A stretch of 64,000 nucleotides of DNA from Plasmopara viticola (GCA_001695595.3 MBPM02000080.1:186001-250000), one strand, 5' to 3'; shown: positions 11,721 to 22,722, counted from the first letter of the stretch. Notes: generated by a model not told the origin, from the letters alone. Translations and numbers: made by a program.

Positions 11721-14700
11721 ATAGTTCACTGTGCATAGGTCGAGCCTGATGCCAAGTTCTTAAGAACCTTTCAAAAAACATTTGTAAACGAAACTTCGAT
11801 CCAAGACAATTGACTTAGGTTGAAAATCTATAAACACCTTCGAGAAAAAGACCTGTTGGCCTTCACTATCGCCCGAGCCACTGAATAGGCCATTTTGGAT
11901 CTACGAGCAATAAAGACCAGTAGTACCAGTCTTGTCTGCCGAGCCCTTTGGCGACCCAAGCCCACATAATTCGATGCACAAAGGCACCTGCATACTTGCC
12001 AATGGTATGGGCAAATTTGGTGCGAGGTTAATTTGTTGGCACACTTGCATGAGAGCACATATGTAGATCCACCTGTACGGATAAGATCACTAGTAATGAC
12101 GTTATACGTCTTCTCCCGACCGAGGTCGCCGCCAAGCGGATTACTATAGGCTCACAGAAAATTATAGAAATTATATCCTCGTCATAAGAAATCACTTCAC
12201 GTGGTAGGTCATCTTGATCGGTAGTTCATAATCACAACCCGGATTGTCCCGAAAATCGATATAGCCTCGCTTTAACCACGCCAATCTTGTCTTGTCCAAG
12301 ACTTTCATCTCATTGCTCTTCGAAGCCTTTAACGAATTGACACACATGCTATCCTGTGCACACGTGCCACCACATGTCAAACGGTACAACGAGAAGGTGA
12401 CGGATGTGAAATGAGTCTGGGTGACGCAATATTGCATGTGTAGAAGCATCATGTTTTCTGGCCTGTCCATCATGTTCCACAGAACAAGAGAGCCATCCAG
12501 CAATTTTCTGCGTAGAAAAAGACGACTGTCGTGGTGGGTAATGCTGCATTATTTGTGAAAAGTACGAGCCTTGCAGGTAATTACTCAGCTTGACGGTATA
12601 TTTTACCGAAAACAGCTCTTTTCATGGACAGGGCATTTTTTCTCGGTATCCTTGAGTCTGCCGAGATCTAACGCGTTCACTCGATCACGCTTCTCGGGGT
12701 CTGCTTGTAGCAGAGTACTGTCGATGGCACGATCTGATTCGTCATGAACGTCACAAAACGGTCGTTCAGATTAGTCAGGACCAGGATTGGCACCTGTTAT
12801 AGATCTCCCATAACTTCGGGAAATGCACTGCTATGATGGGTAGTTCAAATTCATTTTTTGTCCCTTCTTATAAGAAAAGACGTGGTCTTGTCAATCTTGC
12901 GTAGATAGCACATTTTTCATGCAATCTATTGGTACTTTTGAACCACTTCTTCAACTTATTTTTGAATTGCACCGTCTAGCTTACCTTTGCCGGGTTTGCC
13001 CAACGTATAATGTTTTTATTGAGCACCCTAAAATTACTTCTGCGCCGAGCGTCCATTTGTCTGCACTAGCCTATTTGTGCTGATGCACTCGTGTACACTC
13101 GCGGTAGACAGTGCGGCTTATCGCGTCTGTCTACACGAACACGACACAAATGTGGCTAAAATTTTAAATGTGCGTACGCTATTTAAGGCCAAAGTAGTTG
13201 TATTACCGGCTAAATAAACGCTGTGGGCGCACTCAAAGCCTTTGCCACATGACCAACCAGTTGCGGGGAATAACACCCGGAGTGCTGACCGTTATAAAAC
13301 TCTCTCGCTTGAAACCTTAATGTCTGCGGATGCACTGTACACAATACATCCTTTTGCTTCACATTCTTTCAAAAATTGGCGTCACGAGTGAAGGCGGTTG
13401 CCGCATTTGACTCATTATATGTGTATACGATACGCCACCTGCCATTTGTTGCCTCGACTCAGAATGTCGGCGTGGAATGGGGAGACTCAATCTTCAAGCT
13501 TTCCACTCCACGTGCTGCACCAGCAACGCCAGCCTGTACTTCAAATGAAAGCCACTGGCGCGGTCGCTTTCTACAAATAATCCCGTGCACCTCAATCGAC
13601 TAATAGCGCTGGAGGCAAGTTTTGCGGTTAAACATTCTGGTTTCACTTCGCCAAAAAATAATACGTATGCAATGGACCTTTCATACAAACAATACACTCA
13701 TGGTACTAAGTGTTTTTTTAATGTCATTTCGGACTGCTTCGATGATCAAAAATGCTCTTTATTCTATACGATGGCCACATCCCAAGCTCAATCACTGAGC
13801 ATAAAGTCGTCCTCGAATTTTGCCATAAACAACTCATACAGCTTAAGCTGAGTACACACGGCGAAAATAGGCTTCAGACTTATCATGACATCAACATTAT
13901 CTCCAGAAGGACAAACAGTGAAGTCCTATCATCTTTTACAAAGATGCACACTCTGGACTGTTCTCTGTGGTGAGCGCTATTGCTATCTATTCTCCAAAGG
14001 GATCAACAGTCCCGAAGCGACGTTGCGTGTTGTGATTTCATCGACACGATCGCACCATCCCTTACATTGGTGTTTAGCAAAATGCTGTGCGTTTCATATC
14101 CCTCTCTTATCATAGTATTAGCCAATTAGCCGTAAAGGCCTTGGTTGATGGCTGATACTTTCACAAATGGCATATAGCGGGCGCTATCTATAGCGATCGC
14201 TGCTTTGTGGCTTACGTAGCACTTTTCGTGCATATCCAGGGCCTGTAGCCAGCCTCAATCTTCATAGGTTGAAGCAAAACGCTTCTTCACGAGCATCGAT
14301 TAGTAGATAAAGTGTCACTTTACGTGTCTAAGAGGACATCGCATTTGCTATCTTGGCTGATTGGTAAGGCTTCGCTCGTACTTGGTTGGCTTAAAGCAGC
14401 CATATCACTCACGGCATGCACATTCGAACCACCTTACATGCGTTATGGTCCATACTTCTGACCTCGGCACCAGTTTTGAAATTCCAATTTCCAATACATT
14501 GACTGAGTCGGCTTAGTGTCTACGTCAATATGTCTTTTTCTTTATAAAAAGTCAGTTTATAGCTCAGCAAGCGTTCGCTGAGTGCAATATTGCACCTTAG
14601 GTCTTTGATCTTCACTCAATCCAGGATTCATGGCTAATTAGTCAAGGACGAGGTCAAACTTCGTGCCTGATTCAAAATACAGCAGCACTTAGCTCTATGA

Positions 14701-15214
14701 AAGCAGGATGGATCCTCCAGAGGCCTAGATAAAACAACCCTCGTGAAGCGAATAGTGGCAGTGTCATTTTGACGTGTTCGTACAGCCTTAGCGTGTGAAT
14801 GGCTATCTTTGACAGTCTAGCATACAGACCTGACAACCCAAAGTTAATTAGGACCTTTATGGTGTTTTGAAACTCCTCAAGACTGCTTTAACTGCCAGCA
14901 AGCCATATTTGTATTGCAAAGCGCAGGACTCTTTAAGGCGAAACCATCTCGATCTGTGACCCTTGGTGAGGCACAAGTGAACTTTGTTTTATCACAGTAG
15001 GCAGAAACGGGTCCGTAGCTTACCAGATGACTGGCTGGCCACAAGGTTATTTTTTTTTATTATGGCACGACTGCACTCCGAAGCTTGACGGGCGAGCACA
15101 TAAAAAGGCACGGACGTGCAATATCTTGATTGAAACAAAATGGTATTCAGTATTAACAGAAGAGCTTTTATCAATTTTTGTTTGAACTAGCAGCTTTAAT
15201 ACGTTAACTATTTT
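11721..15214. other. gene-free stretch; one unexplained coding-like frame
   Basis: No gene is supported here. The only frame that reads like former protein is on the minus strand at 12192-12503 (about 103 codons, with segments such as LVLWNMMDRPENMMLLHMQY and WLKRGYIDFRDNPGCDYEL). I could not place it in a family, and it has no clear start or flanking exons. The rest is AT-rich with chance frames. Confidence 0.4.
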
Positions 15215-16090
15215 GTTACTTGTAGAATCATTAGCAGCTAAAAGCAAGCTAAAGTCATAAAACCCCACAATCACTGGTAATGCTCTCTTTGTGTAATTAC
15301 TCATATTATGTGAGCTGCTAATATAAGTCGGGAGCCGCTAACTTCCACCCAGTCTGCCCCAATAAACAACGGTGATTGGCTATAAATGCCTTTATTCAAA
15401 ATATACAAAAGGCAGCTTTGCTCGAATCTACTTTTTTCCCATGTCATTTTAAATGCACAATCTGCTGTAGTCACTTTGAGAGAGGAAAACTCATTTATTT
15501 GAGGACTATCAAGAGTATGTATTCTAACGCAGGCATGCGTTAAAAATGCCTCCAGACAGTGTTAGCGTGTGCCTTGACACCACCGACACTACCCGTGGTT
15601 CACTTCCGTCAATGCTTCCAACTCCTCTAGATACTGCGCAGTAACCTCAGCTGTCCACGTAAAATTCTTCAATCAGTAATATTTTGTCGAGCGTTTCGCG
15701 TGCCTCTTTCAAACTGCCGTATGTACGCTCTGATATATCTTGGAGGCAGTTCATTGTGAAGATTGTAAAAGCTGAAGTGTCTTGACGTTAGAAATGTGCG
15801 TTTTGGTGGGCGTTGAGTAAGAGATGACAATGCGATGCGCTATTTCGTTGGAGGTTACAGTCCTTAGATTTATTTTTGGGCAACTGTAGCCAATCACCGT
15901 TGCGTATTGGGGTTAGGGGCTCTATATAATCGTAGATTGGGTGGATGTTAGCGAAAACTGGGTGGAAGTTAGCGGCTCCCTATAAGTCGAACCCTAAAGC
16001 CGTCGCTAGCCGCAGCGCCGTTCGTGTAATGTCATCGTACACCATGTAAAATATTACTATTATCATACAGTAGCGCATATGCAATGCATA
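15215..16090 (+). repeat. duplicated 5' flank of effector family 1, unit 1 (split by a transposon)
   Basis: The left part (15215-15329) and the right part (15981-16090) align end to end with uninterrupted flank copies at 18054-18310, 22723-22935 and 24484-24620. Landmarks are ACTGGTAATGCTCTCT, a CCGTTCGTGTAGTGTCATCGT-like block and TAGCGCATTTGCA. The DNA transposon at 15330-15980 separates the two halves. The flank lies about 0.4 kb upstream of the pseudogene at 16525, so the duplicated unit was gene plus promoter region. Confidence 0.75.
15330..15980. mobile_element. non-autonomous DNA transposon (MITE-like), 651 bp
   Basis: The ends are perfect 24-bp terminal inverted repeats at 15330-15353 (beginning GGGAGCCGCTAACTTCC) and 15957-15980. 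They are flanked by an exact 8-bp target duplication, TATAAGTC, at 15322-15329 and 15981-15988. A second, subterminal inverted pair (15359-15382 and 15887-15910) matches at 22 of 24 positions, and the right end carries an extra partial copy of the repeat (TGGGTGGATGTTAGCG, about 15939-15954). There is no transposase frame. An 8-bp duplication fits hAT, P or Merlin superfamilies; the GGG start is unlike the CA(G/T) start usual in hAT, so Merlin-type is possible. The superfamily is inference; the element boundaries are seen directly. Confidence 0.93.
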
Positions 16091-16490
16091 TCTTATGTAG
16101 TGGTGACTAAATAAAAGGTAAGCATGGGTGAAAATACCGTACTGCGTTACGCTTACAAATGAAAAAGCAACACGACTACGCCCATCATGGATCCTTGTAA
16201 CTGAGGCCAGACTATTGTTAGATGTGCTATAAATCCTTGCGCCGGTTGTAGAGAAAGAAAAGTGCTATAACCCATCGATACTGCATAGTCGAGAGCGCCA
16301 ACCCATCGCAGATAGCGATCGCCTCTATTTAGCATAACCGTGCCAATAAAGAGTTTTGCCAATTTTTTGACGAATTTAGATTGCCAACATTTCGACGTAA
16401 TAATTGGGTTGATTTGCTAGCAGCCCGACCACACGACTCGGTGTGTCATTTGTTTGTGTCGCACACTTCTGCATAGTATCGCGTGACTTA

Positions 16491-16506
16491 GCTTACGACG
16501 GCATTA
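16491..16506 (+). promoter_or_regulatory. decayed initiator-like box of the family 1 pseudogene
   Basis: GCTTACGACGGCATTA aligns with the GCTCACAACTGCATTG box found 15-16 nt upstream of the ATG in the three open family 1 genes; it differs at several positions and the start codon that should follow is lost. Confidence 0.5.
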
Positions 16507-16524
16507 GACTAAATTTTGACGACA

Positions 16525-17890
16525 AACATCAATTTTTGCTGTAACAGACTTACTTGTGGTAGCATTCTCTTGTCTTTTACTCTTCTTTTAAACGTGTCAG
16601 AGATGCAACGCAATCTCGACTTTGAAGTTACTCAAACCGTCGATCACGCGACATAAACGCCAATTGATGATGATGACGGCGACGACGAAGAAGGAAAGGA
16701 AGTCAGAGCTATTGCTGTCTTTGAGAGCGGGGATAAAGCTGCATAAAAAGCCATTGGAAAGTGCTTCACTTTGTAAGCAGAGGAAACGAAATTTGAAAAA
16801 CCATGCTTTGTTCGAAAGCCAAAAAATTCAGCACATTGATCCGAACATTTTTTCCAAGCAAGGCCACATTGATGATTAGTCTTTAGAAACAAGAAAACTC
16901 TTACAGTCGGAAGTCTTACACAGCAATGTCTTCAACCTTATTGGCTCGCGAGAATGGGGATGAGAAAATTGTTGATAAACTGATTGACAACCCTTCCAAT
17001 TATCATGCTGATATCCTGAGAAAGACTCAGTTGAACCAATGGAAGGCGAGCAAGTTTAGTACGGGAATGGTGTACGATTCTTTATTATTTTATAATCGTA
17101 TTTGTTATGGTAATATTAAAAATAGGTACTTAAACATTTATTATGATTTAATTAACTTGAGCTATGGAACGTAGGCAATGGGTTGTTAAATAGTTCAAAG
17201 CTGGACATGTCGATCAAATGTACAGAAGTGAACGATAAATTTCCTGCCGAGAAAGTTTGGGAATAATTGACGCCAAGGAAATTGTGGGAATTTTTGAAGA
17301 GAGTCAAGATTGCCGCCGATAGTAAAACTAATACAATTCTTTCAAAGTTGCCGTGTTGCTGGGTGCACCGCGGGCTACAAGGAATGCAAAATATTCTCAA
17401 CCGTTGTTGAAGAAAATGTTGCCGGTAAGGAGGAAACAGCAAAAGTACCCGATTGCAGACGCGTTGCAGAATGTGGGGATACGCAAGCCCGAACTTGACA
17501 TATGATTGGTTTATATACGTACGATGGACAATGGTGATTCGTAAATGATCAAGCCTTCCACTGGATGTAAGTTTGAAATGGGAGCATTCGCAGGGGCGAT
17601 TCGCACCGCACTGTAGTCTGCAGATAACAATCTGGTAACAGTTGGCAAGCGTATGCAGCAAGCACGATCCGAATATTTGCGAGTCGGCTTTGGACTGTGT
17701 GGACTAACTACCTGAAGTTTGCGAATAAGGACCACGCCAACAATGTAATGGTTTTGACATTGGTCAAACATTTTGAAGGTGAAAAGTTGCTCAATATTAT
17801 TGCAAAGGCAAAATAGATTTCGAGTACTGAACGCATCGCGAACGACGGCCAAAATCCTGTCAGTGCAAAGGTTCGCCCAAATTTACAGAC
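16525..17890 (+). pseudogene. family 1 WY effector pseudogene
   Basis: The whole length aligns with the intact gene at 19462-20922, but the copy is dead. The ATG is missing, the signal-peptide region (GSILLS...) is followed by a deletion, and in-frame stops appear right after the RNLD equivalent of the leader motif (TAA at about 16661) and within the region matching AKKAM (TAA at about 16744). Further frameshifts follow. Later blocks are still clear: about 17370-17500 matches the QDVG...LEVWLAY region and 17680-17810 matches the last module (LWTVWTNYLKFANK). The end near 17890 matches the PVSAQN tail. A linker of about 25 codons before the last module is missing, as in the two shortened paralogues. 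Frames on either strand through this region are by-products. Confidence 0.9.
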
Positions 17891-17950
17891 ACGCTATCGA
17901 TTAGATGGAATGATTGATGGTTGCGGATTGGAGACGAATTTCTCGCTTTT

Positions 17951-17974
17951 TACGAGTTATAGTTTAAGTCAATG
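17951..17974 (+). other. conserved 3' flank motif of effector family 1
   Basis: TACGAGTTATAGTTTAAGTC matches ACGAGCTATCGTTCAAGTC at 20979-20997 after the intact gene, and the reverse complement at 21806-21828 next to the inverted fragment. It marks the 3' end of the duplicated unit. Confidence 0.6.
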
Positions 17975-18053
17975 AAAACATTGACACGCCAACGTTACAG
18001 TCAAGAATGACGGTGCTGGTGTGTCTACACATAGTATGATCTTCGTTCTAATG

Positions 18054-18310
18054 CTTCTACTGCTTGTAGTCTCATAAAATACAATCTAAAAGCAGGCTAA
18101 AATCGTCACATCGTTCAATCACTGGTAATGCTCTCTTCGGTGGATCTCTTGTATTAGGAATGCCGCCATTGGAGCTCAATTCTTTATGCCGCCAATAGCC
18201 GCAGCACCGTTCGCGTAGTGTCATCGTACAACATGTAAAATCGTAACTTAAATTGTACTTTTTAGTAGCGCATTTGCACTGAAACTATATGCCGTAAATG
18301 GATACTATTG
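18054..18310 (+). repeat. duplicated 5' flank of effector family 1, unit 2
   Basis: Aligns with the flank copies at 15215-15329/15981-16090, 22723-22935 and 24484-24620 (AATCACTGGTAATGCTCTCT, CACCGTTCGCGTAGTGTCAT, GTAGCGCATTTGCA). It is about 1.15 kb upstream of its gene because extra sequence (18311-19085) lies in between. Confidence 0.7.
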
Positions 18311-19085
18311 CGAAACGCTTACATTTCAACTAATGATGGAGGTAATACATGCTGTCGTCGCTTATGACAGTTTTGATACGTTGATATGTTTTGCTACTAC
18401 ATTGCAAAGCAGGGACAAAAGCATTTGCAAAATCGCAAAGGTTCCGAAACTAATTGTAAAAAGCACATATTTGTTAGGGACCCTTCAATGGCTGATTACA
18501 TTTATCCTGTCCTTGGTTCGAAATTACGTGCTACCTCTAAGCCAATCGTTGAATTTGGCAAAGCAGGTTGCCTCGCCATTTGGGCGCAACTATCTTCTTG
18601 CCCGGGCGACATCATCTTATTCATGCGCATACCGTGCCGCAGCTTTTTCTTCTGGGTAAAAATGAAAAGCGCGAGAGTCAGGGAGACACTGTATGAGGCA
18701 AGTATTCGGTAAACACCAAAGACGCAAAACCCTTTTCTTTGAATGAGGATGATCATAACATTGATTACATTACTATTTTGTGGGCCACCAATATCTACGA
18801 ATCAGGCGCTATCTTAACGGATTGCTTATTTTAGCACAAAAAGTCTGCTTTATCGTCTTCGAAGACTAGAATTACGAGATCAATTGACATTTAAATCCAA
18901 TGGGCATGGAAGGAACAATTGGCAAAATTGAGTCTACTATTGTTCTAGTAAGTTTGTGATCGATCAGTCGAGCTTTTAGACATGACTACGATGATCTTTA
19001 TTCGTCGACGCCATCTCCATATGTGCGGCAGCAGAAATAGTAGATGGCGGTCCTGGGAATAGATTGTACGACAATAAATAAGCTT
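18311..19085. other. extra sequence inserted between flank block and gene in unit 2
   Basis: In unit 1 the flank block (to 16090) runs within about 50 bases into the block ending AAAATACCGTACTGCG (16131). In unit 2 the corresponding pieces are separated: flank to 18310, then AAAATACCGCATTGCGG only at 19109. The extra sequence of roughly 770 bp has no recognised gene, terminal repeats or target duplication; it contains only chance frames. Confidence 0.5.
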
Positions 19086-19430
19086 TAAGACATGGGACGG
19101 GCCCAATGAAAATACCGCATTGCGGTACGCTATCAATAAGAAAGCAATAGGACTACCTACGCCATGATAAAGCCGTGGTGTTGAGGATAGACGAAAGGAT
19201 ACAATATCTCGTTCAGAGAAAGGAAGTGCGAGAGCGGCAATACTGAAAGGCGAGAGCGCCAATCTGTCGCAAAGAGCCTCTTTTTTTTCGTGCCATATGC
19301 TCAACTTCCCAGCATTATGATGCTAGCAGCAGACTGGTTATCACAAATGGCCTCGTCGGTGGCCAAATAAAACCGACTCGATGCGTCATATGTTGATGCC
19401 ACCCACAACAAGAGAGAATCGCCAAACTTA

Positions 19431-19446
19431 GTTCACAACTGCATTG
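19431..19446 (+). promoter_or_regulatory. initiator-like box, family 1 full-length gene
   Basis: GTTCACAACTGCATTG lies 15 nt upstream of the ATG at 19462. The same box occurs at 23166-23181 and 24971-24986 with 16 and 15 nt spacing. Its GCTCA...CATT layout resembles the oomycete initiator (GCTCATTYYNCAWTTT) with one extra base in the middle. Confidence 0.55.
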
Positions 19447-19461
19447 GACGAAGTGGTGTCA

Positions 19462-20922
19462 ATGATCCTCAAATCCGGTTTCAAACGCGTTGCGTGTGGC
19501 GGCATTCTCTTGTCGTGTGCTTTTCTTTCTCATGGCAGTGGTGTGGCAGCGGAGGCCAATGCGACGCGTGCCTTGTCAGCGAGACAACGCAACCTCGCTT
19601 TTAATCAATCTCAAAGCGACGAGAACGCGACCGTCGCGCCGCCTCAAGTTGACGATGGTGATGACGACGACGACGAAAGAGCTCTTGCTCTCTTTGAAAG
19701 TGTTAGTAAAGCGTCAACGAATGCCATGAAAGGGATAAAGTCGAACGCGATGGTGCAGAAAGTGTTTTCGAAGGACCCGAAACTGGCTAGAACCAAGAGT
19801 TCGTTCGACGAGTATAAACTTCAACTGAATGATCCAGACAACTTCTTTACGCAAGCCAACTTTCAACCTTGGTTTGAAAAGACAATAGAGCGCTACAAAC
19901 CTGACGAAACAAAGGCTTACGCAGCGATGTACTCGACCGTTCTATCTCGTTCGAAGGGAGATGAGGAAGCCGTTGCGAAGCTGATTAGTAGTCGATCGAA
20001 TCTTCATGCCTTTCATTGGTTCGACGCTCAGATCAACAGTTGGAAGGCGCGTAATCTGGATACGGAAGAGGTCTTCGATCTGCTTAAGCTTAGTAATGAA
20101 GGCCCTGATTTGTTGAATAGTCCAAAGCTGAGCTCGTGGGTTAGATTCGCAGGAACGAAGAATGAAGACCCGGCCGAAAGATTGTGGAAGTATTTGACGA
20201 CCAGGGGAGTGTTGAAAGGTAAGAGCGACGATAAAACTCCCAGAGAAGCTTACTCGACGGCCGAACTTGGGAGGTTGCTGCAAACTCCGCGGGAAACACT
20301 GAGCGCAGTGCGGCTTGGACCATCGTTGGAGAAGATGTTGCTGGTAAGGTGGAAACAGCAAAAGTACCCGATTGGAAGGGCGTTGCAGGACGTGGGGATT
20401 CGTCCGCCCAACCTTGAAGTCTGGTTGGCGTATGTACGTACGCTGGACTACGATAATTCGTACGCGATCTTTGCGACTGCAGGCAAGTTTGAAGTGATAG
20501 CAATTGCAGGAGCAATTGGCCTCGCGCTGCGGTCTAAAAACAATTTGATGGCAGAGGCTGGCAAGAACATGCAGATAGCACAAAACAAAGAATGGCTGAA
20601 CATTGATGGGAAGGGTTTGTTCAAAACGTATGATCAACTCTTTCAAGATCTAAAGCTCAACGATGCAGGAAAGAACCTGTTTGCGAGTCCTCTTTGGACT
20701 GTGTGGACTGATTACCTGAATTTTGCAGACAAGGCGGGCGCGAAGAATACGATGATGACGATCCTGAAAGCCCATTTCAATAAAGAAGAGTTGCTTGGTA
20801 TCGCCGAGGAGGCAAAAAAGGTGTCCAGTACTAGATCCATCGCATTATTTGTAAAAGCGCACTATTCTGGCGAAAAAAGTTATCCTGTCAGTGCGCAGAA
20901 TGTGCCTAAATCGTCAGCTTGA
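19462..20922 (+). CDS. secreted RXLR-like effector with four tandem WY-type modules (family 1)
   Basis: 486 residues, single exon. I chose the ATG at 19462 rather than an upstream TTG at 19444: it begins a clean signal peptide (MILKSGFKRV..., cleavage near residue 30) and lies 15 nt after the conserved box. The leader has RNLA at 43-46 in the place of RXLR, then an acidic run ending DER at 71-73 in the place of dEER. The rest is helical with WY-type repeats whose key tryptophans are W137, W226, W321 and W415, about 90-95 residues apart; SPLWTVWTDYL is the last. Such proteins are secreted by oomycetes and act inside host cells; the host target is unknown. This is the only member of the local family with all four modules. 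Pseudogene 16525-17890 lies upstream, and an inverted fragment and a SINE-like copy lie downstream. Confidence 0.9.
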   Translation: MILKSGFKRVACGGILLSCAFLSHGSGVAAEANATRALSARQRNLAFNQSQSDENATVAPPQVDDGDDDDDERALALFESVSKASTNAMKGIKSNAMVQKVFSKDPKLARTKSSFDEYKLQLNDPDNFFTQANFQPWFEKTIERYKPDETKAYAAMYSTVLSRSKGDEEAVAKLISSRSNLHAFHWFDAQINSWKARNLDTEEVFDLLKLSNEGPDLLNSPKLSSWVRFAGTKNEDPAERLWKYLTTRGVLKGKSDDKTPREAYSTAELGRLLQTPRETLSAVRLGPSLEKMLLVRWKQQKYPIGRALQDVGIRPPNLEVWLAYVRTLDYDNSYAIFATAGKFEVIAIAGAIGLALRSKNNLMAEAGKNMQIAQNKEWLNIDGKGLFKTYDQLFQDLKLNDAGKNLFASPLWTVWTDYLNFADKAGAKNTMMTILKAHFNKEELLGIAEEAKKVSSTRSIALFVKAHYSGEKSYPVSAQNVPKSSA

Positions 20923-20978
20923 CATGTCGAAGGGCAATACGCGTCGGAATGGTTGGTACGTGGCTATTTTCTCTTTTA

Positions 20979-21002
20979 ACGAGCTATCGTTCAAGTCATT
21001 GG
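20979..21002 (+). other. conserved 3' flank motif of effector family 1
   Basis: ACGAGCTATCGTTCAAGTC starts 57 nt after the stop of the full-length gene. It is kept at 17951-17974 and, reverse complemented, at 21806-21828. It could be a 3' untranslated or processing element, or simply shared descent. Confidence 0.55.
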
Positions 21003-21342
21003 CTCCATTCATACGACTACGTGACCGTCAATAAGGACAGTGTCGATGTTATCCGATTATTGGTCTAAACGTCGCTCGCTCCACGTGATTGTCTTAAAGT
21101 GCCAACTCTTTGGGTTTAGACCCCACAAATGTCTGGGTAGTGTCAGTCATTTGCATTTGAGCGATAAAGATTGACAATTGTTGGATCAATATACAATCTA
21201 CTTTCTTTGGATCCACCCTCTCTTTATAAATGTGAGGAATTCTTTCCACGAAGTAGCGGCGGCTTTAGATTTTTGGCGGCTGACACAATATAAGTACAAT
21301 CTCTTATATTGTGCCAGTAATAGAGCTTTGCGCGTTTGTGTA

Positions 21343-21670
21343 AATGTAATGTAATGTATTACGTTATCGCGTTGCCAAGTTATGCACGTGCTAGGCTCAG
21401 TCTGGCTAGTCCACGGCATAGAGTGGTGTCCGCATACGTCGGGTCTCGTTCGGCGGGCAGTGCAGCCAGCACCGAGGTCGTGAGGGTCTTCCATTATTTT
21501 GCTTAGCTCTGACTTGGTAAGAGCCCAGGTGGCGCCCGGTGCTGGAGACCGTCGCGTCGAGGGTGAGACTCGTTAGAGACCTGCAGATGCCCGAGAGCAC
21601 CTGCCCGAAGCGCGCGAGCATTTAGCCCCCGCGCTTGGAAGGAGGGCGTCACCCCAACCTTTTCCAAGCT
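21343..21670 (-). mobile_element. SINE-like retroposon, copy 1
   Basis: About 328 bp, GC-rich against AT-rich surroundings, flanked by an exact 12-bp target duplication CGCGTTTGTGTA (21331-21342 and 21671-21682). On the minus strand it starts GGAAAAGGTTGGGGTGACG and ends in a short repeated tail of TACATT units. Highly similar copies are at 30537-30858 and 61092-61416. It has a fixed 5' end, a simple-repeat tail, variable target duplications and no coding capacity. These are the marks of a SINE, but I saw no convincing tRNA-type A and B boxes. Confidence 0.85.
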
Positions 21671-21799
21671 CGCGTTTGTGTATGATTTAATAATTTTAGC
21701 CTGCTTTTAACACATGTTTTATGGTATTATGAGTCGAGTTGCTAATGGTTTTAAAGTAATAGAAAAATATCACAGTTGACTGTAACATTGTCGGTTCAA

Positions 21800-22345
21800 T
21801 ATCACCAATGGCTTAAGCGATAGCTCGTCAAAAACAAAAGAAATCCACTTTTTTTTTCGTTTAAAGCGTACTTTCCGACTTGTCCAGCTGGAGACTTGGG
21901 TAAAACGTTTGCACTAGCTCGATTGACTATTCCGCCAAGAAAGTGCAAATCCACATTTGTTGCATAATTGGTTTTCTGTATTGCCTTTGCAAGAATATCG
22001 AGCAACTTTTCACCTGCAAAATCTTTTTATCAGTGTCAACCTCAGCACGAAGTTCTCGTGTTCATTTTTTAAAGAAAATTCGTTTTCTTCACCCTAGAGG
22101 TTACAATCTCGACAAGCGTTGACCACCATTTTATCAGCGGGCGCCCTGTGTTTTCTACATGCAGATGCCAATCGTTACCAGATTGCTGTTTCCAGACTGC
22201 AGTGCCGTGCTAATTGCCCTCGCAACTTTTTCCGGTTTAAACTTGCCTCAAGTCGCAAATATCTAAATGATTTATTGCCCATCGTATGTATGAAAAAAGC
22301 AAACCAGACGCCAATTTCGGATTTGCATATCCCCGAATATTAAAA
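21800..22345 (-). pseudogene. inverted 3' fragment of a family 1 effector gene
   Basis: Read on the minus strand, 22345-22120 matches the region of the family 1 genes around EVWLAY through ALRSKNNL (for example GTTGCGAGGGCAATTAGCAC against GTTGCGAGGGCAATTAGTTC in the 23198 gene). 22020-21830 matches the KEELLGIAEEAKK part of the last module, and 21828-21806 matches the 3' flank motif. The 5' two thirds of the gene are absent and the frame is broken. A segment at 22083-22105 (TTCACCCTAGAGGTTACAA) also occurs, in the other orientation, just after the gene at 25002-26156. Confidence 0.85.
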
Positions 22346-22722
22346 GGTATCACCCAGAGTTTTGTGACTAGGTTTCTTTTAAAGGGCATAAGTTGTTTTT
22401 AATCATTTTGTATTTATTTCATACTGTTTATATTCGGGAAATGTAATTGCAAATATGCTATCATGTAATATAAGTCATATTATTTTGTCTTTATAAGTAT
22501 TCACTATGTTAGTCGTGCCACATCACGCAAAGCGTATGCAATCGATCTACGGTTTCCTTTTAGTTTTGTAGATTTCGCGCCAAATGTGCAGCTTGTCCTT
22601 CATCTGGTCCATGAGCAAGTATTTGCTGTCAGTTCGGGCTAATTTGGCACTTACATAACTCCACAATCTCGTTGCTTATGAAAGTTTCGATATGTCAAAA
22701 TAATAGGCTTTATTATATAATC

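Noticed and set aside
19942..20646. Long minus-strand frame of 234 codons, and similar ones at 20141-20515, 23871-24167 and 17152-17661
   Set aside because: They are antisense to effector coding sequence or its pseudogene and arise from its codon pattern; they shift and break between paralogues.
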